Below, piece by piece: positions 12,180 to 23,433 of a DNA stretch of 64,000 nt. Below the pieces are notes generated by a model. That model was not told the DNA's origin, ran no database searches, and was given only the letters and a program-made list of their open reading frames with translations. The translations under genes and the position numbers were made by a program. The stretch lies in contig CM035807.1 in assembly GCA_020466095.1 (NCBI GenBank), positions 103,992,002 to 104,056,001 of the forward strand, given 5' to 3'. Position 1 is the first letter of the stretch. Every line of letters begins with the position of its first letter. The stretch comes from Chlorops oryzae (lineage: Eukaryota; Arthropoda; Insecta; Diptera; Chloropidae).

Positions 12180-12585
12180 TTTTACGTGTATATAAATGTA
12201 TTATTATAGATTCAATAATGTTTTTTTTTTTCCTTGCCTTGTTTGGGATGTGAACCTAGGAACTCTCGTCTTCTAGCCCTCTGCTCACCCGTCGACACCG
12301 TGTTTGCCAAATCGAGAGGCATGCATTTTTTTTTTTTAGATTATAAACTTTAAAGTCAAAATCCATTCAATTCAATTTTGAGTAAAATATAACATAGCGT
12401 TCCATAGCGGTCGCACTCACACAATTAATTGCCATTTTTGAATTTTTGGACAAAATTTTTACAGAATTTTGAATGAGTTTACTGTCAACATTTTTGAAAG
12501 TGCCAACTGAGTGCTGAGGGTAAAGATTTTAATATAAGGGCAATTCCATGAGAAACAGTCCCATACGTGACACTTCAGTGCTTAA
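12180..12585. repeat. Dispersed repeat, copy 1, with tRNA-like SINE head
   Basis: Shares nearly all of its length with 13495-13955. Landmarks are GGATGTGAACCTAGGAACTC, CACCCGTCGACACCGTGT, CGAGAGGCATGCA and CATACGTGACACTTCAGTGC. In the reverse complement GGTTCACATCCC matches a polymerase III B box, so part of it is probably a tRNA-derived SINE. Confidence 0.75.
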
Positions 12586-13004
12586 CTATTTTTAAACTAT
12601 TATAAAAAAATTTAAATCCTTGAGAATCACGTCCATTTTTTTAATTACTAAAAGTGAGCTGTCACGGTTTTTTTTTTGTTGAGAACGCTTTCACGGAAAC
12701 TTTGCCTATAAGGGCTAATTAAACGACTTTTTGCTATTTCCAGTTGAAAAGTGGGGTAAAATGTTATAATAAGTTCGGCTATGTACCAGTAGTCGGCAAA
12801 TTAACTTTTTCATACTTATAAAAACTAGTGAATATTACGGTATATTAAGTAAATTTTTTGAAACGCAGAACAAAACCACAGATGAAAATTTTCAAGACAA
12901 AAAATTTAAGCTAAAGAATTTATGTGTTTACAGCGATGCCACTGACTTTCGAAAAACATACTACCAATTTGAAACTTTTACAAAACCTGGTTTTTACATA
13001 CATA

Positions 13005-14285
13005 CAGTGAACTCTCGAAACTCGAACACCCACAAACTCGAACCCCCGCAAACTCGAACATTTTTTTTTCACCATTGACTATTCTAAAACTCGAACAAAG
13101 TTTGAAGGCTCTAAAACTCGAACAAAATTTTCTTCTTGTTTTATGTATTAAAACACAAATCAAAATACGTTTGTTGACATGTGATCATCCCTGTGTACAA
13201 ACGCTCATGTATTTGCCTGTCTTTCTCTTATTTTGTTTTGGTTGGGCAAGATCCACCGTTAGTTTCGCAAAATTTTTGTGAATTTTCTCCACGTTGTTTA
13301 CGTGAGCTGCGAACCATTCATGATTATGAAATATGCTTTCCAGAAAGGACAAGTCACGTGAAAACAATATATGATTTACCATATGATTCATTAGAGCCTT
13401 GCAACTCTTCCTGACTTTACACCAACTTTTAATGATAAATTACACATAATTGCGGCTAGTTCATAAAAGAACATGTCACGAGTTGGTCATAATGAAATTT
13501 GGCTTTACGTGTATATATGTATTTTAGACTTGAAATGAAAGTTTTAATATCCTGTCCGATAACAATGCCATTGGCATTGGGATGTGAACCTAGAACTCTC
13601 GTCTCTAGCCCTCTCTCACCCGTCGACACAGTGTCATTGCAATTCGAGAGGCATGCATTCATTTTTCTTCTTAGATCTCCACGTGAAATTTAAAGTCAAT
13701 GAATTTGTCCATTCAATTCTAAAGTCGGCTGGGTTGAGTAGATGTTGGCATTGCGTTCGCATAGCGTCGCACTTACAAGCCAATTATTGACGCATGTTTG
13801 AAATTTTGGACCGAAAATTGCTACATCACTGATTGAATGAGCTTTCATTGTCAACAAGTTTTTGCAAGTGCAAACTGAGTGCTGAGGGTAAAGATTTTAA
13901 TACTAAGGGCAATTCATGAGAAACAAGTCCCATACGTGACACTTCAGTGCTTGAACAAATCTTTTTTATTTCTGTCTTTAATATATTAAATATGGAAAAA
14001 TGGACTGTGGCATAATTTCTTGAGAAGTAAAAAAGTGTCTCATTTTTTCTAAAAGTATATTAAAATATGACATTCTATCGATATTTTTTCTTGAGTTTGA
14101 AATGCTCTTAGAAACACTTTGCATAGATAGCCTAAACTTAAATACGGACTTTTATCGGAAAATAATATAGGTTGAAATCAAGTATATGGCTTGTACAAAC
14201 TCGTAAACAATTTCCCCTTTATCGACTATAGCGCCTAAACAGTTGACCGGTTTTATTCAGTTCGAGTTTTCGAAGAATAGTTATT
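13005..14285. mobile_element. Decayed pogo/Tigger-like element
   Basis: The left end reads ACAGTGAACTCTCGAAACTC, followed by several AACTCGAAC motifs. The right side near 14262 has TTCGAGTTTTCGAAG in opposite orientation. An open plus frame at about 13250-13410 (motifs FSPRCLRELRTIHDYE, KTIYDLPYDSLEP) may be coding remains but I recognise no transposase motif. The element encloses the second copy of the 12.2-kb repeat. Confidence 0.4.
13495..13955. repeat. Dispersed repeat, copy 2, with tRNA-like SINE head
   Basis: The same repeat as 12180-12585, in the same orientation, differing by small indels and substitutions. It sits about 1.3 kb away and inside the pogo-like remnant. Confidence 0.75.
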
Positions 14286-14289
14286 TTTA

Positions 14290-17140
14290 CATCTTCCTTT
14301 CATATAATTAAGATATTTCTTGTGAAACGTCGAACATAATGGAGGCTACGAACTAAAAATATGACAACACATTGAAGCAACTTGAATCTAATAGTGGAAA
14401 CTGAAAAAATGTTCGAGCAACATTTATTAAAAATTTACAACATATCTGTGGCAGCACGAACAAAAACGTCAAAAGTGCTCGAATAAAATTAAAATGTGCG
14501 CATGTCGTAATCTTATATTCTATCATTCATGACAAAAAACTATATGCATTATAAGTAAATGTGCTCGTTTAAAAAAAAAAAATCCAGTTTTCTTTGCTTT
14601 AAGAAATAATGCCTAAATTGATCTTCACTTCATCAATCCAACAGCAAATTCGCACACGTAGCTAAAAACAAAACAAAATTTCTTATTCTGCCGACAGCTG
14701 GTTCACTTACTCGACTAACATTTTCTTGTGGCTGTAAACAGATGTCTAGACTCTAGACGGCAAAAAGGAAACCACAAAATAGGTGATAAAAGACGTGTAC
14801 AAAACATATGTACATGTATGTATGTGTGTGTGTGTGTACCTGTATTTGTAGTGTAAAGGCAAGGTACAAAAATTGATGTCAAAAAGGAAAATGTTAAGAA
14901 ACGACGATGGAGATTCCACAAAACGTAAAACGTCAAAAGCAAGAAACACCTATCAAAAGAAAATATGTACAAAAAAAAAAAAAAAGTAAATTTGAAGAGT
15001 GCACAAAAGAGAGAATGAGAGAGCACAGAGCGAGTGTTGTTGTTGTTACGATTTGTGCACGCTTATTAAAACGGTTGAGAAGATTTTCTCATCTACGAAC
15101 CTTTTGATCTGTGAGTGAGACAGATACAAATATTAATTCCACAAACCACGACCAAAGACGAGCACGAGAACACTCTAATGAGTGAGAAAAATGAAAGACC
15201 TTAACACAAATAATAAGCGAAGGGGTGGCAGGGGGGCAATAAAAAACGAAGACGCAAAGGAAAACGAAACAAAAAAGAAAGAAAAAACTAAGGAGATAGA
15301 GCAAGACGTATGCGGGAAAATTCGGCGTAAGGTGCTTGGCGAAGACTTTTTCGTTTGTTTTTCTCTGCAGCTGATGTGTTGTTTTTGTTTTGTTTTTGTG
15401 TTATTCTTGTTGTTGTTGCTATAACTGCGCTGTCGGTTTGTTGAGGTGGTGAGAGTTTGACGTTTATGTATTTGTTGGGTCGTTGCACGGCATGGCTACA
15501 AAAGCAAAGCCGGCGAAGAAAATGGAAAAAATAAAAAATAAAAAAAATTTCAGATACTTTTGATGTGAGAGAGAATTAGAGAAAGCGAGTAGTTGGAGAG
15601 AACGGCGAGGTGGTCTATACGGAATGTTGAAATAAGCTTTTGTGGTGTATTGTGGGTTCGATTTTTTTTTTTTTTTTTTTTGTGGCGTTTGCGTTTATAT
15701 AAACATTCGTAATTATGTTTTTTTTTTTCACGAATGCGAAAATTAATAAAGAAATTTTATGAAATTGAAATCATTTGTTTCATTTAATTATTATTATTTA
15801 TTTTTTTTTAAATATTTTTTTTTCAATCGCATTCGTTTTATTTTATTTCTGTTATCTGTTTTGATGATGATTGAAATTTCTTTACGGAGATATGCTGAAA
15901 TGATTTCAAGTGTATACATATTTGCGTGTATGCATACTAAATGTGTAATGTAGAAAATAAAAAAATTTAAACAAAAACAACAATAAGAAGAACATGAGAC
16001 GAGTAGAGAGACGCTTGTATTTATGTATGTCTTCTCTTGAATATATCTTTCGCCTGCTCATATTTGACTGCATCATCTATCTGCTGCTTTGTATGTGACA
16101 ACATTTGTTTGCTTGTTCGTCGGTTTGTCGTTCGTTCGCTCGTATGCTCGTTTGGTCGTCGTCATCGTCGTCGTCTCGTTTGTTTGTTTGTACGCCTTTT
16201 ATTCCCAATTCTCGTTGTTCGCAATGTTATTAATTCGTTGATACGTACAGCTGCCGTTGCTGTATCCACCATTTATGTACGTACAAATATACATACTATT
16301 CATACGTACAAGCAAATCGATGTACAGATATACCAAGCCGTGTGTATTTGTATGTGTGCATCTGTGCATGTGCGTTTTATGTATTTGTGCTTGCGTGCCT
16401 GTGTGTGTGTGTTGTGTGTTTCGTGTATGCCGCGGCTTCGGGATTTATTTGCCTGTGTGTCAGTAAGTGCGGGCATGCTTTTCGCTGAAGATACATAATT
16501 ATTTCTAAAAAGCAATTTCTGCCTGACCATTGTTGTAAATTTCTCGAAATTTCACGTTTCGCTTTGCCACATTACGAACGTTTTAATTCAAGTATCTATA
16601 ACTGTGACTTTTTCGATCGAAATAAAAAAGAAAATTCAAATAAAAATTGTGTATCCCAAGTCGCATACAGACGTATGTACGTTGCTACTACATACGTTTG
16701 AAGCTATATACGTAGACATTCATTTGTAATTTAATATTGTACAATGTGTACATGCAGATATAGATAATAATTATTGTTAGTATGTAGTCCATACAGTTTT
16801 TTTTTCTTTTCTTTACTTCAAATTGATTTGATTAATTTCATTACTAAGTATATAAGTATGTAGATACGTTTTATAAGATAAGTAAGTAAAATTAAAAGAT
16901 TCATCCTAATTTAATGATGTTTAATGTTTGCAAATTATAATTTGTGAACTGAAATTCTGAAGGAACTACAGGGAAGACTTTATTTAGTTAACGGACTTCT
17001 GTCTATGTTATCTTGGATCGAAGAATGATTCAAAAAACAACATCATTACTAACTGGATCCGCACTTTGGGTTAAAGTTTTGTTTAGCGCCCCGAGACTTT
17101 CCAAAAGTTTACATAGCTGGTCAGAATAACAATAATAACA
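14290..17140. other. Non-coding region with simple tracts
   Basis: No gene is recognised. It holds a purine-rich plus strand at 15180-15340 with an open Lys/Glu-rich frame starting at the ATG at 15191 (motif KDLNTNNKRRGGRG), CT/GA-rich patches at 15000-15050, GT tracts at 14815-14840 and 16330-16425, and TTCGT/CGTCGT tracts at 16120-16190. The mix resembles a fly 5' UTR or promoter region, but no start or splice structure could be fixed. Confidence 0.4.
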
Positions 17141-17143
17141 ATG

Positions 17144-17355
17144 GGGGTATTCACAAGGAAGGTGGAATTCTGTCGGAATATATTCGATTTTCATTCGTCA
17201 CGCACTGGAGAAAAACACCCGGTTTGCATGGATTATTGAAAATATAGTTATTTTTGAATGAATATGTGAAAACCGGGTGTTTTTCTGCAGTGCGTGACGC
17301 ATTAAAATCGAATAGGTATATTCCTACAGAATTCCATCTTCCTTGTGAATACCCC
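17144..17355. mobile_element. Palindromic MITE with GGGGTATTCACAAGG ends
   Basis: The ends GGGGTATTCACAAGGAAG and CTTCCTTGTGAATACCCC are perfect reverse complements. Inner arms also pair: ACTGGAGAAAAACACCCGG opposes CCGGGTGTTTTTCTGCAGT. It is about 210 bp with no coding capacity. Confidence 0.88.
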
Positions 17356-17886
17356 TAATAATTACGATTTTTTTTTCATTATATGTCCGCTGCAGTAAAA
17401 AATATCTACGAAATCATAGAATGGATCATTCTAGGGGTACCTAATACATTTCTGCTCTATATACTTCTGTCCTTACATTATAAAAGGAGACTTTTTGGCC
17501 ATTCTCTAGTGATCAAATGCTTTCTTCTTAAGCGGACAACTCTGTTAAGCGGACATATTTTTCGGTCCCGCAGGTGTCGGCGTACGAGGAGAGTACACTG
17601 TAATTCCTATCATAGTACAAATACAGTAGAGTCTGGATAGATTGAACTTAAAATTCACAAAGCATGTTTATGTTACCGAGGATGTTCACGCTATCGAGAC
17701 CATGTTTTTGTAGGCTTTATTTAATTCAAAAATGTGCACAAGCTGACGTGTAAAATTATGCCGAATTTACACTTTCAACGACTTTGTCAAAATCTCTTTC
17801 AAAACAATCGTCAACAAGAGTAAACGTCCGAATTTTTTTTACATTAAACCTTTTTTTTTGCATCAAAATAATGACGGTGTTCACAC

Positions 17887-18364
17887 CAGTGATGCCAGAT
17901 TGTGGGTTTTTCCCCATATTGTGGGTTTTTTCACTCAAATATCGTGACATGGGGAAAAGTATGGGTAATTTTATATCGAAATTTATGCACTACATTTAAG
18001 GTATATTTACTACTTATGAGAATGAAAATCGTGTTTTCCCTCTTCCAGTACCCTGCATGACTCTTTTTGTTGTATCTAGTCGCGTGTTCCCTAAGTGTTG
18101 TAAAGAAACTTGGTTTTTTTTTTTGTTAAGTCATGAATAAGACTGCAATTTTAAGTTACTTTTATTTTTTTTTGTTATTTTCTTGATACTTTTATTAAGC
18201 TATTGTGTTTAAATCCAATGTTCAATTTTGAAATCGGTACGCCCATATTTTCAAAAAATCTTTCTGGGTTTTTTCGTGGGTTTTTAGTTTTTGAAAATGG
18301 GGAAAAGTGGGTTTTTTTCCAATATATGAGGGTTTTTTTTTATCGATAAAATCTGGCATCACTG
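17887..18364. mobile_element. hAT-like MITE with exact 8-bp target duplication
   Basis: The terminal inverted repeat is CAGTGATGCCAGATT / AATCTGGCATCACTG. It is flanked on both sides by GTTCACAC (17879-17886 and 18365-18372), an exact 8-bp duplication as expected for the hAT superfamily. The interior repeats GTGGGTTTTT-type words in both orientations. There is no coding capacity. It has inserted into the left arm of the foldback element. Confidence 0.93.
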
Positions 18365-18499
18365 GTTCACACCGATGTCGGTAGTTTGATAATTTATTAG
18401 TCGATACCATTTTATATGCTCTTTGTTTTTGTAATCGAGTTGTCAATAAATGTATGCATATGTATGTTGGAGTGGCTGCCACTTAGGCCTGATGTGATA

Positions 18500-18690
18500 C
18501 CCCCAGGGTTTTTTCTTGTGTTTGTATGAATGCTTGTCTTTTCATGTAGTGTGCCTCTAACATGTGATTTAAAAAAAAAAACCATTGCTAGGCTTGGAAC
18601 ATTACACTCCATTTCGTCTGTGCCGGGAATCGAACCTCGGACCCTGGGATCAAGAGCATAGCAAGCATCCTCTACGCTATCCCAGAGCCA
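18500..18690 (-). mobile_element. tRNA-derived SINE
   Basis: On the minus strand from about 18686, GGCTCTGGGATAGCGTAGAG behaves as a tRNA-like 5' part with A box, and GGTTCGATTCCC as a canonical B box. A T run lies downstream at about 18570-18580 in the minus direction. The cloverleaf is imperfect, so it is a SINE head and not a functional tRNA gene. Confidence 0.65.
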
Positions 18691-18749
18691 CTCGAGTTGT
18701 CAAATTATAAAAACAAAATACATATGAAAAAGTATCGAATAATAAATTA

Positions 18750-19105
18750 CAGTCGAATCTGGATTCAGTGAATTAATTTTTGCACGTCCTGTTCATTGTA
18801 TCCAAATTGTTCGTATTAGCGAGATTGAATGTTTTGTTCATTATTTACAAGCCGTAGAGAGAATATTTGGGGCCCGGGGGATTTTTTTCGGGGCCCCCTT
18901 ACAAAAATGTCCGACCAAATAAAAAAAAAGTCCCATGCCAATTGTGGTCCCCTTCAGAAAGTTCGGGCCCAGCGGAAAATCCCCCTTTCCCAACCTTCCC
19001 CTCTCTTAAGGCCTGATTATTTAGAAAAGTCCCTGTAACAAAAAAGCGTCCACTATTTTCATCTGTTCATTATTTCAGAGTATTCGTTATATCCAGATTC
19101 TACTG
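18750..19105. mobile_element. Small pogo/Tigger-like inverted element
   Basis: The left end is TACAGTCGAATCTGGATTCA and the right end is TATATCCAGATTCTACTGTA, an imperfect inverted pair starting with ACAGT. It lies inside the loop of the larger foldback element. It is non-coding. Confidence 0.6.
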
Positions 19106-20059
19106 TATCTATCAAACTACCGACATCGGTGTGAATACCGTTAATATTTTATATTTTTACGTCAATTTTTTTTTCGATGTAAACTGTCAAATGTGTAAAT
19201 TCGAGATTATACGTCTCACTCTAAGTGTTCACGCTACCAAGGTGTTCAATCTATTCGGGGTTCATACTATCCGGACTCGACTCTAGTTGGATTATACTTG
19301 TGCCATGGCAAAAAAAAAAAAAAAATATTAAGAAAAAACCTATTCCTAATAGGCCGTTTACATATGCCATTTTATTCGCGTTTTATCTACTTTGCCCGTT
19401 TTAGCACTAAAACAACTTAGATTTTTCCCGTTTTATCGTACAAAACTAAAACGAGAAACTTTCCTGTTTTAATTTAAAACAAGTAGCTAAATAAGATAAA
19501 TCCTGCTTATAACTGCTAAAAAAATATCGAAATCTGAGTGTCATCACTATAAAAATGCAAAACATATGGTAATTGAAATTTCTAATTTAAAAATTGTGAG
19601 GTTGTTTCCACAACCAATGTAGAAAACGAACACAATTTCAATAATTGCTTCTTATCTAAATAACAATATTCACTCATATTTCACTTGTTAAGCAAACAAA
19701 AGATAACCACAAAATGACAAAACGACATGTGCATATGTAAACACCCCGTTTTGACTTGGTCGTTTTAGCTTAAACGAGTAGCGCTAAAACGTATATGTAA
19801 ATGCCCTATAAGAAAACATGAAACATCGAAACTGTATAGACATACATTTTAATCGAATTGCCCTCCATAAAAAAAAAAAAAATCGATGTCCATATCGCAC
19901 AAATTCCTTCCACTCGGCTATGTTATGATTGCTTTTGTTGTTCTCTCGCATCGTAGTATCGGCTCTTTTGAATTGAAAGTTTTCATTTTGCGAATGTATT
20001 CATCATGCTTGAATGAGTTACACTCTTTAACGAATTCCACTTCAAGAAAAAAAAAAAAA

Positions 20060-20240
20060 AACCTTAATCCAAAGCCAAAACGGTCAGAGCGACCAATCGA
20101 TCGATAGATCCGATCCATTCGATGTCTATAGTCTAACGCCTGCCGTGCTGGCAGTGTCTGCGGAGCTTATATTCGCCGCCCGACACAATCTGGCGTTTCA
20201 ATCATTGGGAAATATTTCATTTCGAAATCAGTTTGTATGC
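20060..20240. promoter_or_regulatory. Locally G+C-rich island, possible promoter or exon
   Basis: Contrasts with the A+T-rich flanks. On the minus strand there is a GAATATAAGC TATA-like word at about 20162-20171 followed by a GC-richer stretch, and a TATCGATCGAT word at about 20095-20105, suggesting a promoter for a minus-strand transcript. On the plus strand the same bases hold an open frame (motifs NGQSDQSIDRSDPF, SLTPAVLAVSAELIF), so an exon is the alternative. The two readings cannot be separated by eye. Confidence 0.3.
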
Positions 20241-20697
20241 AACAATGTGCATCTGTGGCGATTTGCATTTGCAATTAAGTTTTGGTGTAGATACACATAA
20301 TTGCGTTAAAGGCAGAAAGCCGACTTTTCTCGTTACTTTATTTCTTATTTTCGTTTTTCTAAGCAAAAATAAGCAGTCTTGCCAAGCAGGTAAAAAAAAA
20401 AGATGTAATAAAAGACACATAAAAAAAAAAAAATAAATAAAAAGTCACTGAACGATGCCGATTTGTATATATATGCATGTGGGATTTGATAAAACCTTTC
20501 ATTTTATTGTGTGGAAAATGGCTTTTCATAGCATGATCTCGATTTATTTTAATGGTACACAAATCCATTCTCAGAGACATTTATGTACATAACTACTTCT
20601 TCTAAAAGGCCAAGCGTTTCTATGAAAAATTTAGAATTTTCTCTTCTTCCACTCTCTATTGTTTTTTTTTTATTTTTTTTTTGTTCAATTGGTTCAG

Positions 20698-20902
20698 CTG
20701 GTGTGCCCCGTTAGACTTGATGTTTAGCCACCGATATGATGCCGTATTACGAGTGGTAAAGAACAAGCATTCAAAGATGAAAAGAGTACAAACAAGAACA
20801 GAATTGTTGGAAAAATATGTAAGGCCAAGGCAGCTTCTTGCTTCAAAGCATAGAAGAAGCATGGACAGTCTGAGCGTAGACTATCATGCGACAATCTTTT
20901 AA
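20698..20902 (+). CDS. Candidate terminal exon C of an unrecognised plus-strand gene
   Basis: It follows a long pyrimidine tract and a TTCAG acceptor. Read with one base in the first split codon, it is open to a TAA at 20900. The peptide is rich in basic residues, with motifs HRYDAVLRVVKNKHSKMKR, RTELLEKYVRPRQLL and SMDSLSVDYHATIF at the end. The one-base entry phase matches the phase-2 exit of candidate exon B at 11607, so the pieces could belong to one gene, with other exons possibly between. No domain is recognised and no clear AATAAA follows. The codon usage looks more like coding DNA than the surroundings do. Confidence 0.35.
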
Positions 20903-23433
20903 CTGTGCCTTTTCCAATTTCTTCTATTCGTTCGTTTTACCTTTTTTCTCTTAAATACATTTTGCCTTTTACTTCTGCATCTGCCGCCACTAAACGTTGA
21001 AGTGGTTCTCTGGGTAGCTGTCTGTATGCGAGTGTGTGCGTGTGTGTTTGTCTGTTACAGTTCAACTATTAATTCATTTTTTCTCTTTTAATTCTTTTTG
21101 CCCGATTTTATTCATTTTTTTTTCCTCTTTTTTTTTTTTATTTTACTTGAGAGCGAATTGAGTTGAAGCGAAGTTCAAAATACAAGTAATTTTCTACGTC
21201 ATAACATGTCTATATACATACATAAATACAAGTAAACGTTTGATTGAAAGCACTACGTTCCGGTGTAGGCCGCGTTTATATCTTCTTCCACCTCGCCAGA
21301 TGGGGGGCTTTTTTTCTTCTCTTTTCTTTTAAACGAAAATGGATTAAATATCTGAACTAGTTTGGGCATGAGAAAAATTATTCAAAGTACTGTACAGTCA
21401 ATGAATCAAATTTTTAATGGGTAACACTACAATGGCCCTTTTTTTTAAGGGAAGACCATCGGAAGAGACAAGTAGCACTCAAACTCAAACTCTCACCACA
21501 AACCACGCCTCGCGATGATGCTTAGCATTTTTTTCTTTTCTCAATTTTATTGCCTCTTAGCCTTTGTTAGGTGACCCAATTTCATTGCAAGATGAAATCC
21601 TTTGAGGTTCAATCCTTTCGTTTGCAAGAAAACTCAATATTCCAAAGCTAACCCCCAAATATGCCAATAATGGCAAAATGTCTTTCTCTCGCGCATTGAA
21701 GCATTTGAATTTTTTATTACCTAAAGATGATATAGATACGCCATTCGCTGGGCTCCACGCAACCCGCACGCAACAATGAGCAATTGCAAAAAATTAATGT
21801 GCACAAAATGCACACATGCACACGCTCATTTACACGAGAAAACGCATACGTCTATCATCATACATATTTTTCATGTTATACATACCAAGAGATGTTGGAG
21901 TTGCAATTACACAAATTCAATTTAAAAAAAAAAAAAACGATTTTATCGTCAAATTAAATATGCCAAAAGTAAAAGAAAAAAAAAAGAATGAAAAGTCTCC
22001 CACAATTACACGAACTTTCGTGAGCCTCGAAGACGAAAGCAGCCGAAAGCAAGCGAAGGTGTCGCATTAAAAGTTTCACTTCGATTTCAAGTTACATGGG
22101 AATGGTTATGGTAATGCCAATCGCGAATATATAATTATAAAACGTACTCCTCTCGCGTTTTTATTTTTTTTTTCCATTTCTTTGCACTTTACACTTTTCT
22201 CTCATATGCGGCACTTTTTTTTTCTCAAACACGCACATCTCTTTTTTTTTTTCTCTCTCAACACTTCGTTTTAAATGCACCTTCAACATCTCAACGTCCA
22301 TTTTGATTGGGCTCCGTCACATTTTCATCTTTCATTGCACATAATTTGCTTCGTAATTAATTTTTTGTTTTTTTACTTTAAGTAATTTAGAAGAGAAAAA
22401 ACCTTTTTTTTTTTTTATTTCATTGTCGTCTGCTGTTCATTTGGTCGTTGTTGTTGTGTTTTTTGCTGCTGCTGCCGACCTCTCGCGAGTACAGAAATTT
22501 TTCTTCATTCGCACTCTCTTTCACTTGGAAAAATTTTTTCTTACAATTTACACTTTGAATAATTATTGAATCGTCGAAATTATTATTGCATGTTGTAACC
22601 GGCAACTTTAAGTATTGATTTATTATATTTTGAATAATTAACTTATACTTTTATTTACCGTTTTTCGCAGATTTCTCTCATCACTCCAACGAAAATGCAA
22701 AGACCTCCATTTTGTTTTCAGAATTTATTTTTCTACCAACTGACAATGGCGTGTAACAGAGTTGCAAAATTGGCGCTGTGACAGATAGAGCGCATAGTTG
22801 CATTTACGATGAATGCACGGTTGATTCGAAATTTTATTTTCTCACATTAAATGCAGGTAAATTTTGAAATTATTTTTTCATATAAAAGAATTAATCAATT
22901 AGGCGATTTGCAAAGTCTTCTAAAATCCCTTTTAATTTATTCCCAGCTAAACTAAGTATTTTGAGAGCAAAAAAGATAAAGCCTTCTGCTCATTAAGCAC
23001 CCGCATTTTGCTATACTTGTTGAGTAATAGGCCTTTTTATTTGCAAAATCCGCTGCCAAAGGCTGTTGGATAGTGCAGAATAATTTATCAGCTCAATATT
23101 TTATATTAGGCCTATAATAAATAAATAACTATTTACAAAATCCTGATACTTTTTGAGCAGAAGTTATAAATGGCATTTTAAAAGACTTTGTGAATTTCTA
23201 ATACGGCTTGTCAAGAAATGAATACGACAGAAAACGTTCATTTGCTAAAATTTGTATGGAACTTTCATTGATTTCGAAGTTTTCAATCGTATTGATTTCG
23301 TGAATCATATTTCTTTGTGCCACATTTTTAATTTAATCAACAGTTGTCATTAAAAATGACTTCTGCATCCCATCGAAATATTGTCAAAAGGAAATTATTT
23401 AGTTATTATTTCTATATTTTTGAAGACAGTACA
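20903..23433. other. Intergenic, no gene seen
   Basis: A+T-rich DNA with T runs, a GT tract at 21030-21050 and poly-pyrimidine patches (22140-22260). A CT/CA-rich patch at 22430-22500 resembles the reverse of a fly 5' UTR. I see no exon with good splice sites. Confidence 0.5.

Larger units (their letters stand above)
17628..19285. mobile_element. Foldback element carrying three inserted elements
   Basis: The left end has AGAGTCTGGATAGATTGAAC; the right end reads ATCTATTCGGGGTTCATACT then TCCGGACTCGACTCTAG in opposite orientation. Internal arms pair as CACCGATGTCGGTAGTTTGA at about 18371 against TCAAACTACCGACATCGGTG at about 19114. Inside are a hAT-like MITE (17887-18364), a tRNA-like SINE (about 18500-18690), and another inverted element near 18750-19105. 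No transposase is visible. Confidence 0.75.

Noticed and set aside
18612..18686. Possible functional tRNA gene on the minus strand
   Set aside because: A and B boxes are present but the stems do not fold into a complete cloverleaf; a SINE head explains it.
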